From the NCBI RefSeq assembly GCF_003633775.1, contig NZ_RBIN01000007.1, positions 220,707 to 284,706 on the forward strand: DNA of 64,000 bases. Reading direction: 5' to 3'. Origin of the DNA: Kushneria sinocarnis. Lineage in GTDB: Bacteria > Pseudomonadota > Gammaproteobacteria > Pseudomonadales > Halomonadaceae. Positions 38,851 through 47,035 of the stretch are shown one piece after another. Both the position numbers and the translations under genes were made by a program. The notes beneath the pieces are model-generated. The model was not told the origin of the DNA. It did not search any database and saw nothing but the letters and a program-made list of their open reading frames with translations. Each line of letters begins with the position of its first letter. Within the stretch, counting starts at the first letter, position 1.

Positions 38851-40041
38851 TCAGTCGACGACGCTGGCGATGGCGCGCGCCACGTAGTCCAGTCTGTCGG
38901 CCGAGAGCCCAGCCACGTTGGCGCGCCCGGAGCGGACCATGTAGATGGCAAATTCGTCGCGCAGCCGATCGACCTGCTGCGGAGAGAGGCCGGTATAGGA
39001 AAACATGCCGCGCTGCTCGCGGATGAAGGCAAAGCGGTCGCTCAGGCCGTGGGGCGCGAGTGCTTCGACGAAATCGTGACGCAGGCTGTTGATGCGATCC
39101 CGCATGCCCGTGACTTCCTCCTCCCACTCGGCACGCAGGGTGGCATCGCTCAGGATCTCCCTGACCACGGCCGCACCATGGGCAGGCGGGTTGGAGTAGT
39201 TCTCGCGGGCCGTGATGGCGATCTGGGAGCGGACATTCTGCATCTGCTCGCTGTCACGGGCGATCATGATCAGTGCGCCGGTGCGTTCGCGATAGAGACC
39301 GAAGTTCTTCGAGCAGGAGCTGGTGATGATGGCCTCATCCAGATTGTCGGCCAGCAGCCTGGCGCCATGGGCGTCTGCTTCCAGACCGTCACCGAAGCCC
39401 TGGTAGGCAAAGTCGATCAGCGGCAGCAGCCTGCGGCGCTTCACGATGTTCAGCACTTCCTGCCACTGCTCGTGATTCAGGTCGAATCCGGAAGGGTTGT
39501 GGCAGCAGGCATGCAACAGCACGACATCGCCTTCGGGAATGCGCTCCAGGCAGTCGCGCATGGCCTCGAAATCGAGTCGGTTGTCATCGCTGACATAGGG
39601 GTAGCGTTCCATGCTGATGCCGGCTGCCTCGAAGATGCCGGTATGATTGGGCCAGGTCGGGTTGCTCAGCCAGATCGAGCTATTCGGCAGCTGACTGCGA
39701 ATGAAATCGGCGGCCAGCCGCAGCGCCCCGGTGCCACCGGGAGACTGGGTGACGCTGGCACGATCGTCGGCCAGCACCGGCGAGTCGGCGCCGAGCACCA
39801 GTGACAGGATGGCGCGGCCATATTCAGGGTCACCATGTGAACCGATATAGCTCTTGGTGCGTTCGCTTTCGAGCAGCCGTGCTTCCGCCTTCTTGACCGA
39901 GGCAAGAACCGGCGTCTCGCCATGAGCGTCCCGATAGACACCGACACCCAGATCCACCTTCTCGGGATTGGGGTCCTGTTTGAAGGCTTCGATCAGTCCC
40001 AGGATGGCATCACCTGGGACGCGCTCGATTCGCTCGAACAT
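38851..40041 (-). CDS. Aromatic amino acid / aspartate aminotransferase (class I)
   Basis: A 396-residue PLP aminotransferase of the AspC/TyrB group. The open frame extends to 40095, but ATG 40041 (MFERIERVPGD) matches the family start and length (E. coli AspC 396). Family blocks are DLGVGVYRDAHGETPVL, SNPTWPNHTGIF, ACCHNPSGFDL, IDFAYQGFGDGLEAD and the PLP lysine in SSCSKNFGLYRERTGAL. Arg in MVRSGRANVAGL near the end binds the substrate carboxylate. It probably transaminates phenylalanine, tyrosine and aspartate; specificity is not decidable here. The gene stands alone between convergent EF-hand lipoprotein 2 and the divergent MarR gene. Confidence 0.93.
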   Translation of the reverse strand: MFERIERVPGDAILGLIEAFKQDPNPEKVDLGVGVYRDAHGETPVLASVKKAEARLLESERTKSYIGSHGDPEYGRAILSLVLGADSPVLADDRASVTQSPGGTGALRLAADFIRSQLPNSSIWLSNPTWPNHTGIFEAAGISMERYPYVSDDNRLDFEAMRDCLERIPEGDVVLLHACCHNPSGFDLNHEQWQEVLNIVKRRRLLPLIDFAYQGFGDGLEADAHGARLLADNLDEAIITSSCSKNFGLYRERTGALIMIARDSEQMQNVRSQIAITARENYSNPPAHGAAVVREILSDATLRAEWEEEVTGMRDRINSLRHDFVEALAPHGLSDRFAFIREQRGMFSYTGLSPQQVDRLRDEFAIYMVRSGRANVAGLSADRLDYVARAIASVVD

Positions 40042-40224
40042 CGGGGCTACCTCATCAGCAGTAAACGATCGGTTGGCGACCGCGGAAACGGTCACGCCAT
40101 CTCACCCGACAGGTGAGCGTGGCATTCATGGCCATCATGATGCCACTGCCATTGCGGTACTTCCACCGCGCACCGGCAGCAGGACATGATTGCCGCTATT
40201 TCCGGAGATTTGTAGGATATCGCC

Positions 40225-40707
40225 ATGACCACATACTCCGAGCAGCCCTTCGATCAGTTGTCGCTGGGCATGCGACTGGCACTGCTGCAGCGACGCTGGC
40301 GCTGCTGCATCGATACCGGCATGGCTCCGCTGGGGCTGACCCAGTCACGCTGGGCGGTGCTGATTCATCTCGATCGCCTGGGGGAGGGCGTGCGTCAGTC
40401 GGCACTCGCCCGTGCGCTCGGCATCGAGCTGCCCTCCCTGATGCGTACACTCGAGCTGCTGGAGCAGGAGGGGCTGGTGCAGCGCACACGCTGCAGCGAG
40501 GACCGGCGTGCGCGCAGTGTCACCTTTACCGACGCCGGGCGGGAGATGCTGGAAACGGTCAGGGCGCGGGCCGCGGAACTCGAACGCAGCCTGCTGGCTG
40601 CGTTGAGCGAGGAGGAGCAGGCGAGTTTCGAGGATATGCTCAACCGCCTGGCCGGGCACGCGCATCAGGTGATGGCAACGCTTGATGATGTGCCGGCGTC
40701 GAGGTAG
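40225..40707 (+). CDS. MarR-family transcriptional regulator (SlyA/HosA-like)
   Basis: A 160-residue winged-helix regulator. The DNA-binding region has QSALARALGIELPSLMRTLELLEQEGLVQR and the wing SEDRRARSVTFTDAG, as in SlyA, HosA and related proteins. AGGATATCGCC precedes the ATG at 40225. It is divergent from the aminotransferase gene (183 bases) and convergent with cfa. Its target and ligand are unknown; autoregulation or control of the divergent gene is possible. Confidence 0.9.
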   Translation: MTTYSEQPFDQLSLGMRLALLQRRWRCCIDTGMAPLGLTQSRWAVLIHLDRLGEGVRQSALARALGIELPSLMRTLELLEQEGLVQRTRCSEDRRARSVTFTDAGREMLETVRARAAELERSLLAALSEEEQASFEDMLNRLAGHAHQVMATLDDVPASR

Positions 40708-40721
40708 ACGCCGGTCACGCC

Positions 40722-41873
40722 TCAGCGCGGGGCGTCATAGCGCCCGGGCCGCCCGTGCGAGAACACCACCTGCCAGAGCTGGATGTCACGGGCCCGGAAC
40801 GCCGCGGCACAGACGTTCAGGTAGTACTGGAACATGCGGTGTGCGGTTTCGCTGTAGCTTCCGGCCAGTTCCGGCCATGCCTTTTCGAAGTTCTCGTACC
40901 AGGCCATGAGGGTGCGATCATAGTCGGCACCGAAGTTCTGCCAGTCCTCCATGACCAGCTGGTTCTCGGTGGGCGCGATGATCTGGGCAACCGAAGGCAG
41001 TACCCCGTTGGGGAAGATGTACTTGTTGATCCAGGGGTCGGCGCTGACCCGGGACTCGTTGGAGCCGATGGTGTGCAGCACGAACAGGCCGTCGGGCGCC
41101 AGCAGCCGTTTCACGGTGTCGAAATAGGTCTGGTAGTTCTTCTGGCCGACGTGCTCGAACATGCCGATCGACACGATCCGGTCGAACTGCCCGGTCAGGT
41201 CACGGTAATCCTCCAGCAGGATCTCCACCGGCAGGCCCTCGCAGCGCTGGCGTGCCAGTTCGGCCTGCTCCTTCGAGATGGTGATGCCCGTGACCTCGAC
41301 GCCGTAGTGGCGTGCGGCATGCTCGGCGAAACTGCCCCAGCCACAGCCGATGTCCAGCACTTTCATGCCGGGGCTCAGATCAAGCTTGCGGGCGGCCAGA
41401 TCGAGCTTGGCCACCTGCGCCTCGTGCAGGGTGGTCGCTTCCTTCCAGTAGCCGCAGGAGTAGCACATGGTGTCATCGAGCATGCGCTCGAAGAGATCAT
41501 TGCCGAAATCGTAGTGTTGCTCGCCGACCATGTAGGCGCGCGTTTTGCTCTGCAGGTTGGTGAAGGTTGACTGCAGCTGGTACATGAAGCGTTCGAGCGG
41601 GGTATGCGCCTGGTCGCCGAGTCCGGCCTGAAGCAGGCGGGTCATCATCTCGTCGATGCGCTCACACTCCCACCAGCCTTCCATGTAGGACTCACCCAGT
41701 CCCAGCGAGCCATTCTTCAATACGCGCGAGAAGAAGCGCGGGTTACGTACCCGAATATCCCACGGATTACTACCATTGAGGGCGATGCCGGTGCCTTCGA
41801 GCATGCGCTCGATGACGTGACGCGATCTGGTATCCGGTAGCGTGGTGGATTCATTGACGGTTGGACTCGTCAT
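40722..41873 (-). CDS. cfa: Cyclopropane-fatty-acyl-phospholipid synthase
   Basis: A 383-residue enzyme that adds a methylene bridge from S-adenosylmethionine across double bonds of membrane phospholipids. ATG 41873 (MTSPTVNEST) has GGGAGG upstream. The N-terminal lipid-binding part has GSLGLGESYMEGWW; the methyltransferase core has DIGCGWGSFAEHAARHYG (SAM loop), TISKEQAELA and FDRIVSIGMFEHVG. AHYDFGNDLF-type sequence (here QHYDFGNDLFE) and MCYSCGYW are family marks. Cyclopropanation is a common stationary-phase and salt/acid adaptation. Confidence 0.96.
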   Translation of the reverse strand: MTSPTVNESTTLPDTRSRHVIERMLEGTGIALNGSNPWDIRVRNPRFFSRVLKNGSLGLGESYMEGWWECERIDEMMTRLLQAGLGDQAHTPLERFMYQLQSTFTNLQSKTRAYMVGEQHYDFGNDLFERMLDDTMCYSCGYWKEATTLHEAQVAKLDLAARKLDLSPGMKVLDIGCGWGSFAEHAARHYGVEVTGITISKEQAELARQRCEGLPVEILLEDYRDLTGQFDRIVSIGMFEHVGQKNYQTYFDTVKRLLAPDGLFVLHTIGSNESRVSADPWINKYIFPNGVLPSVAQIIAPTENQLVMEDWQNFGADYDRTLMAWYENFEKAWPELAGSYSETAHRMFQYYLNVCAAAFRARDIQLWQVVFSHGRPGRYDAPR

Positions 41874-41941
41874 GCTGCCTCCCTGTGTAAGTCCCTGAAT
41901 GTCAGTGGGCACCGACACCCGTCCGGCGTGTCCTGTGGACT

Positions 41942-41970
41942 ATTATAAGCAACCGCGAGGCGCACAAGCA
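41942..41970 (-). promoter_or_regulatory. Probable cfa promoter
   Basis: On the minus strand a perfect TATAAT (-10) lies at 41947-41942, with TGCTTG 17 bases upstream as a weak -35. This gives a leader of about 60 bases before cfa. A good -10 with a poor -35 would suit sigma-S dependence, as known for E. coli cfa; that is inference. Confidence 0.5.
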
Positions 41971-42116
41971 TGAACCTTGCGGATACAATGATCATAAACC
42001 GATCATGGCGATTAAGCGAGTCTTAACCCATTGAATGAAATGATGCGGCTCATTCAGAAGTTTCCCGGGGCAGTATGGCCTGGCTGTTATCACGATAATG
42101 CATGCGGAGGCGAACA

Positions 42117-42416
42117 ATGCAGGTCATGATCGATCTATGTGTGGTGCCACTGGGCGTAGGGGTTTCGGTTTCGGCGCATGTGGCGGCCTGTCAGGAAGAG
42201 ATCGAGGCAGCCGGGCTGTCCTATCGGACACATGCCTATGGCACCAATATCGAAGGGGAGTGGGATGATGTCCTTGCAGTGGTCAAGCGGTGTCACGAAC
42301 GGGTGCACGAGATGGGCGCGCCGCGGATAACCACGTCGATGCGCGTGGGCACCCGCACCGATCGTGAGCAGGGGCTGGATGACAAGGTCGAAAGTGTCCG
42401 GCGTCAGCGTTGCTGA
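42117..42416 (+). CDS. MTH1187/YqgV-type thiamine-binding fold protein
   Basis: A 99-residue protein beginning MQVMIDLCVVPLGVGVSVS, the hallmark of the MTH1187 family (thiamine-binding domain, ferredoxin-like fold). HAYGTNIEGEWDDVLAVVKRCH is the second conserved block. GGAGG lies eight bases before the ATG; the open frame upstream is not needed. Family members bind thiamine or related ligands in structures, but a cellular role is not established. It is convergent with a lipoprotein gene. Confidence 0.85.
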   Translation: MQVMIDLCVVPLGVGVSVSAHVAACQEEIEAAGLSYRTHAYGTNIEGEWDDVLAVVKRCHERVHEMGAPRITTSMRVGTRTDREQGLDDKVESVRRQRC

Positions 42417-42447
42417 CACCCTCCCGAACAGGGCGGCGATGGCCTGC

Positions 42448-42801
42448 CTACAGGCACTGATAGCCCAGTTCGACCCGCCAGGCCTCACCCTCCTGGCTGC
42501 CGGCCGCGATCTCACCCAGGGTCGGGGGCAGGGTCTCGATTGTCGCCAGATCCTGCCGGGCCCGGTGGCCCGGCGGGGCCACGTCCGTGGTACGGACCTG
42601 CAGTCGGCGCTGCTGCTGGCTGCACTGCCGACCGGCGCTGTCGGTCGCTGCGTCGAGCGCATTGATGCGATCCTGGCCCCGGGCCGTGATGTGATGCACG
42701 GGAGCCTCATGCGGGGTAGCGGCGCCGATGCAGCCGGTCAGCAGCAGGGCAAGGGCCGCGGCCAGCGGGTACAGGATGTGACGGAATGCGGAAGTCGTCA
42801 T
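42448..42801 (-). CDS. Small lipoprotein of unknown function
   Basis: A 117-residue exported protein starting at ATG 42801 with GGAGGAC upstream. The signal peptide has the core ILYPLAAALALLLTGC, where LTGC is a lipobox (Cys near residue 23). The mature chain is Gln/Arg-rich in the middle (SQQQRRLQVR) and ends EGEAWRVELGYQCL with one more cysteine. No family was recognised. The longer open frame upstream is a chance extension. Confidence 0.68.
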   Translation of the reverse strand: MTTSAFRHILYPLAAALALLLTGCIGAATPHEAPVHHITARGQDRINALDAATDSAGRQCSQQQRRLQVRTTDVAPPGHRARQDLATIETLPPTLGEIAAGSQEGEAWRVELGYQCL

Positions 42802-42875
42802 TGGCAGTGTCCTCCGAGCGTCGTCAACAGGGCGGTATCGATCCCTCCTTCCTCCGATATCGCCACCCGCGAGGC

Positions 42876-43796
42876 TCAGGTCGGTGGCACGGGTTCGTGC
42901 CGTTCCGACTCGGAGAGATCGGTCAGCCAGTGCCGGGCAACCCGGGTCAGATGCTCGCTGAGCGCTTCCAGCACCTGCCCGCCCTGGCGCCAGTAGTGCC
43001 AGTATAACGGCACCACGATCTTGGTATCGTGCTCGAGCAGGGAAAGCTCGCCGCGTTCGAGGGCGTCGTGACACTGCAGTTCGGGCACCAGGCCATAGCC
43101 GAGTCCGGCCCGGATCATGCGGTGAAAGCCTTCCGAGGAGGGGCAGAGGTGATGGGGAAAGGGCGCGGTAACGCCGTGATGGGCAATGTAGCGCTGATGC
43201 AGCCGGTCATCGGAGCCGAACACCACACCCGGTGCTTCGGTCAGTGCGTCAGGCGTGATACCTCCGGGGAAATGGCGCTCGAGGAAGCCGGGCGTGGCGA
43301 CCGGCAGGTAGCGCATGCCGCCGAGCGGTCGGGCACGCGCGCCCTGTACCGAGCGGGGAGTCGCGCACAGGCAGGCCGCTACCTCGCCATCGCGCATGCG
43401 GGTCAGTGCCGTTTCCTGATCCTCGACCACCAGATCGAACAGCAGGGGCTGGCCGGTATCGAAATCGGCAACCGCCTCGCACCACCAGGTGTCGAGACTG
43501 TCGGCGTTGAGGGCAATGCGCAGGCGGTGCTCGCGCTCTCCCAGTGCCGGCACGTAGTCGAGCAGGTCATGCTCGAGCAGTCGGACCTGCTGGATGTGAT
43601 TGAGCAGTCGCCGGCCCAGCTCGGTGGGGGCGATGCGCGGTGCGCGTACCAGCACCGGCTGGCCCAGCCGGGACTCCAGCAGCTTGATGCGCTGGGAGAC
43701 GGCGGACTGGGTCAGTCCCAGCGCCTGGGCGCCGCGCTCGAATCCGGCCTGATCCACCACGGCCCCCAGGGCTTCCAGAAGTTTATAATCCAGCAT
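42876..43796 (-). CDS. argP: ArgP/LysG-type LysR-family regulator
   Basis: A 306-residue LysR-type regulator that begins MLDYKLLEALGAVVDQAGFERGAQALGLTQSAVSQRIKLLE, a close fit to ArgP/LysG N-termini. WWCEAVADF and GLGYGLVPELQ are also typical of that subgroup. ArgP senses arginine and lysine and usually controls the exporter gene argO/lysE, which lies next to it in many genomes. Here the upstream neighbour is the ktr pair in the same orientation, so the classical divergent partner is absent from this window. Confidence 0.86.
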   Translation of the reverse strand: MLDYKLLEALGAVVDQAGFERGAQALGLTQSAVSQRIKLLESRLGQPVLVRAPRIAPTELGRRLLNHIQQVRLLEHDLLDYVPALGEREHRLRIALNADSLDTWWCEAVADFDTGQPLLFDLVVEDQETALTRMRDGEVAACLCATPRSVQGARARPLGGMRYLPVATPGFLERHFPGGITPDALTEAPGVVFGSDDRLHQRYIAHHGVTAPFPHHLCPSSEGFHRMIRAGLGYGLVPELQCHDALERGELSLLEHDTKIVVPLYWHYWRQGGQVLEALSEHLTRVARHWLTDLSESERHEPVPPT

Positions 43797-43916
43797 AAGA
43801 AAGGTTCAAAAAGTTGTGACTGGATAAGCAGTATCGATAAAAGCATAAGTCAAAATGCGGTCGCTGGATAGTACCGGGGCGGGCGCGGCTCTTGCCTGAA
43901 CCCGCGCCTGAAGCCA

Positions 43917-44642
43917 TCAGCCGATCTGCATGTGCTCGGTGGCAAAACGGGTGCCGGGTACCCTGCGCGAGGCGACCAGATAGCCCAGCGACAGCGGCCC
44001 GACGCGACCGAGCAGCATGGTGACAATCAGCAGCAGCTGACCGATCGGGGTCAGCTGGTCGGTGATGCCGCGGCTCAGGCCGACCGTGCCGAACGCCGAA
44101 ACCGTTTCGAAGGCAAGGTCCATGAAGTCCAGATGCTGCTGGGTGACAGTCAGCAAAAACAGTGCCACGAAGATCAGCAGCATCGAGGCCATCGCGACCG
44201 CCACGGCCTTGGTCACGGTCTCGGGGCTCATGCGACGCTGAAAGGCCACCGGTTCGTTGCGCCCCTGCACAAAGGCCCGGGCTGTCAGCAGCAGCACCAC
44301 GAAGGTGGTGACCTTGATGCCGCTGGCCGTCGAACTCGGCCCGCCGCCGATGAACATCAGCAGCATGGTCAGCAGCGTCCCGGGCATGGTCAGGGCGCCG
44401 GTATCGACGGTATGAAATCCGGCCGTACGGGGGGTGACGGCCTGAAACCAGGCGGCCCAGAGACGGTCATCCCAGTGTGGCAGTCCGCCCAGGGTGGCCG
44501 GGTTGCGCCATTCGAGCAGCAGCATGCCCAGCAGGGCCAGCAGGGTAAAGCCGATCAGCAGGATTTCCGGCGGTCTCAGGCGAATGATCAGACCGCGTGA
44601 GGTGCGCCGGGCCGGTTTGAGCAGCCGACCGTGTCCTGTCAT
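43917..44642 (-). CDS. ktrB: KtrB-type potassium channel subunit with first half deleted in frame
   Basis: Only 241 residues, about half of a usual KtrB (about 450). The start resembles a normal KtrB N-terminus: RLRPPEILLIGFTLLALLGMLLL matches its first helix. It then jumps to LEWRNPATLGGLPHW, which normally precedes the third pore repeat. Filter repeats three (AVTPRTAGFHTVD) and four (SAFGTVGLS) are present, as are the GGGPSSTASGIKV loop and LGRVGPLSLGYL; repeats one and two are missing. The gap fits an in-frame deletion of about 200 residues. KtrB needs all four repeats to form one pore, so this product is probably non-functional unless it dimerises. An assembly error is possible. Confidence 0.75.
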   Translation of the reverse strand: MTGHGRLLKPARRTSRGLIIRLRPPEILLIGFTLLALLGMLLLEWRNPATLGGLPHWDDRLWAAWFQAVTPRTAGFHTVDTGALTMPGTLLTMLLMFIGGGPSSTASGIKVTTFVVLLLTARAFVQGRNEPVAFQRRMSPETVTKAVAVAMASMLLIFVALFLLTVTQQHLDFMDLAFETVSAFGTVGLSRGITDQLTPIGQLLLIVTMLLGRVGPLSLGYLVASRRVPGTRFATEHMQIG

Positions 44643-44657
44643 CTTCAGCCGCTCGTC

Positions 44658-45306
44658 TCAGGCATGGCCGCTCAGCTGTCGCAGCGACTCGAGTCTGCCC
44701 AGCATGACCAGGTGATCGCCCTGTTCGAGGGCGGTGTCGTGGCCGGGGGTGCGTGATGATCCCGTCACCCCGGCGGATGGCCAGCAGGGTGGCATCGCCA
44801 CCGGCGAGCAGGCTGCCGGTATCGGGGTACTGCTCAAGCATCGCCTCGGTGGCCGCCATCTCGATCACGTACTGCTCCTCGCCGAGATGAATGAAATCGA
44901 TCACGAAGCGATAGCTCAGGCTCTGGGCAATGCGCAGCCCGGTATCGTGATCGGGGTGGACGATGTGAGTGACGCCCAGCCGCTCGAGCAGCCTGCAGTG
45001 CTCGTCGGAGAGGGCGCGCACCCAGATTTCGCGGGCCTCGAGTTCCTGAGCGTGAAGGGTGCACATCATGCTGGCCTCGAGGGTGTCGAGGTCGATCAGC
45101 ACGGCATCGAAGTTCTTCAGCGCGAGCTCCTCGAGCGCGCTGCGATCCACCGGATCGGCAATCACGGCGTGAGTGAGCTGTTCCGAGACACCGTTGACCC
45201 GGATTTCGCTGCTGTCCACGCCGAGCACTTCGTGGTGCCGGGCATGGAGTTCCAGCGCTACCGTGCTGCCGAGATAACCCAGTCCGATTACGGCAAACTG
45301 ACGCAT
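44658..45306 (-). pseudogene. ktrA: KtrA/TrkA-type K+ channel regulatory subunit, frameshifted near the end
   Basis: The ring-forming RCK subunit that gates KtrB. ATG 45306 (MRQFAVIGLGYLGSTVA) has GGGTGAG upstream and starts with the NAD/ATP-binding Rossmann motif. The frame follows the RCK_N domain (DLDTLEASMMCTLHAQELEAREIWVRA) and most of RCK_C to GDGIITHP, then goes out of frame. The proper ending, GHDTALEQGDHLVMLGRLES to the stop at 44658, is in the next frame. One extra base in a run of five G (44745-44749) explains this. Without correction the protein ends in about 60 unrelated residues. ktrB follows 15 bases later. Confidence 0.78.
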
Positions 45307-45342
45307 CTGCACTCACCCTGTATCACCGGGGCCATCCGGGTA

Positions 45343-46110
45343 TCAGCGCTGGCGGTCATCCAGTGCCCAGTCAACCACCACGCCGGCTTCAACGCTGATG
45401 GTGCCGGGGTTGTAGCTGGCATTGCTGCCGCCGCTCTCGGCGCTGACGGCGCGTGCCATCATCGGCTTGAACATGGGAGAGCGGGTTTCCTCGATGCTCA
45501 GAACCCGGCCGGTCTGCGTGCCGAGGGTCCGTGCCATCAGCCGGGCCTTGGCGCGCGCGCGTTCGAGGGCCTGCTGCAGGGCGCGATCCTCCACGCTGTC
45601 GCGATCGGCCACGTCATAGCTGATGCCGTCAAGCCGATCCACGCGGGCGGCGAACAGGGCATCCACCACGCCGGGAATGCGGGCGAGATCCTGAACATCG
45701 ATGGTGATCGGACGTTCGACCGACAGGCGCATGCGCTGCTCGCCGTTGTCATCATCGCCGCTCTGGCGCTCGCCGAGCCGCTCCGTCTGGACCGAGACGC
45801 TGCCGGCCCTGAGTCGATCATCGCTCACCCCGGCCTGGCCGAGTGATTCCAGCAGCCTTGAAGTGCGCTGCTCGAGACGCTGGCGGGCCTGCTGCAGGGC
45901 CTCGCCCTGATCGCTGTCGCCGGCCGCGCGTGGTGGCGTCTTCTCCCACAGGGTTGCGGTCAGGGTGGCGCGATCCGGTGCCACCTCCACGCTCGCCTGG
46001 GCCTGGACCTCGAGATGAGCCCGATGGGTGTCGTCACCGGGGGCGGCCAGTGCCAGCGGAGCGGTCGAAAGGCCGATCATGGCCAGCAGGGTGAGGGGCA
46101 GGGCGCGCAT
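45343..46110 (-). CDS. SIMPL-domain (DUF541) periplasmic protein
   Basis: A 255-residue exported protein. ATG 46110 follows AAGGAGTT at ideal spacing; the signal peptide (MRALPLTLLAMIGLSTAPLALA) ends near residue 22. The mature part shows SIMPL features: HLEVQAQASVEVAPDRATLTATL, a central VDALFAARVDRLDGISYDV and ERARAKARLMARTLG. The family includes E. coli YggE, linked to oxidative stress resistance, but the molecular function is unknown. It sits between ktrA and cobO, all on the minus strand, with gaps that suggest separate transcripts. Confidence 0.88.
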   Translation of the reverse strand: MRALPLTLLAMIGLSTAPLALAAPGDDTHRAHLEVQAQASVEVAPDRATLTATLWEKTPPRAAGDSDQGEALQQARQRLEQRTSRLLESLGQAGVSDDRLRAGSVSVQTERLGERQSGDDDNGEQRMRLSVERPITIDVQDLARIPGVVDALFAARVDRLDGISYDVADRDSVEDRALQQALERARAKARLMARTLGTQTGRVLSIEETRSPMFKPMMARAVSAESGGSNASYNPGTISVEAGVVVDWALDDRQR

Positions 46111-46248
46111 GCGAACTCCTTGTATTCGGGACACACGGGATGTCGGGGCCGACAGGCGGCAGCGACACACCAGAGCGTGTTGCGTCGATCAGCAGCATAC
46201 GACAGCGGCCCTGTCGGCGCCCACCCCCGGCACGCCTGCCGGCCGGTT

Positions 46249-46854
46249 TCAGTAATCGATGCCGCGTCTTGCCTTCAGGCCCTGGTTGAAGGCGTGGCGC
46301 GTTTCCTGCATTTCGGTAATGGTGTCGGCCATCTCCAGCAGCCGGCGATGGGCGTTGCGTCCGGTCACGATCACCGTCTGCTCGTGGGGCCGGTTGGCCA
46401 GCGCATGCTCGACCTCCTCGATGGCGAGATAGCCGAACTTGAGCATGTAGGTAATCTCGTCGAGGACCACCAGATACACGTCGGGATCGGCCAGCATGCG
46501 TTCGGCCTCGCGCCATACTTCGGCGCAGGCGGCGGTGTCGCTCTCCCGGTTCTGGGTCTCCCAGGTGAAACCGGTGGCCATGATCGCCACTGACAGGTTG
46601 GGGTCATCAACCAGGCGTTCGCGTTCGCCGCACTCCCACTGGCCCTTGATGAACTGCACCACGCCGACCCGGTAACCGTAGCCCAGCGCCCGGGTGACCG
46701 TGCCCCAGGCCGCGGTGGTCTTGCCCTTGCCGTTGCCGGTCAGTACCAGCAGCTGGCCGCGTTCCTCGTCGGCACGGGCGACCCGCTCGTCAACATGGCT
46801 CTTGAGGCGCTCCATGGCGCGCTGGTGGCGTTGCTGGCGCTGATCATCGCTCAT
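46249..46854 (-). CDS. cobO: Cob(I)yrinic acid a,c-diamide adenosyltransferase
   Basis: A 201-residue CobA/CobO/BtuR-family enzyme that transfers the adenosyl group of ATP to cob(I)alamin or its precursors. The P-loop is LTGNGKGKTTAAWGT (about residues 38-50), and VGVVQFIKGQW, ETQNRESDTAAC, LVVLDEITYML and VIVTGRNAHRRLL are family blocks. Length is typical (E. coli BtuR 196). No other cobalamin genes and no cobalamin riboswitch are visible, so it may serve salvage as well as synthesis. Confidence 0.94.
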   Translation of the reverse strand: MSDDQRQQRHQRAMERLKSHVDERVARADEERGQLLVLTGNGKGKTTAAWGTVTRALGYGYRVGVVQFIKGQWECGERERLVDDPNLSVAIMATGFTWETQNRESDTAACAEVWREAERMLADPDVYLVVLDEITYMLKFGYLAIEEVEHALANRPHEQTVIVTGRNAHRRLLEMADTITEMQETRHAFNQGLKARRGIDY

Positions 46855-47035
46855 GGCAAAAACTCCAAACTGGTGGCGCTGCAGAGCGCGCGGAAAACAG
46901 GATCTGGCACGCTATCCTGGCATGAACCCGATCGTTCGTCAGATCCGGGGGCATGGCGTGGCCGGGCATCGGCTGCGACGCCGGTCTGTGCGCCGTGCTA
47001 GGCTGGCGCGCTCATTTCGCTACAGAACCGATTTC

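Noticed and set aside
46855..47035. Possible cobalamin riboswitch upstream of cobO
   Set aside because: No B12-box-like conserved sequence and the gap is short and shared with the divergent BCCT gene.
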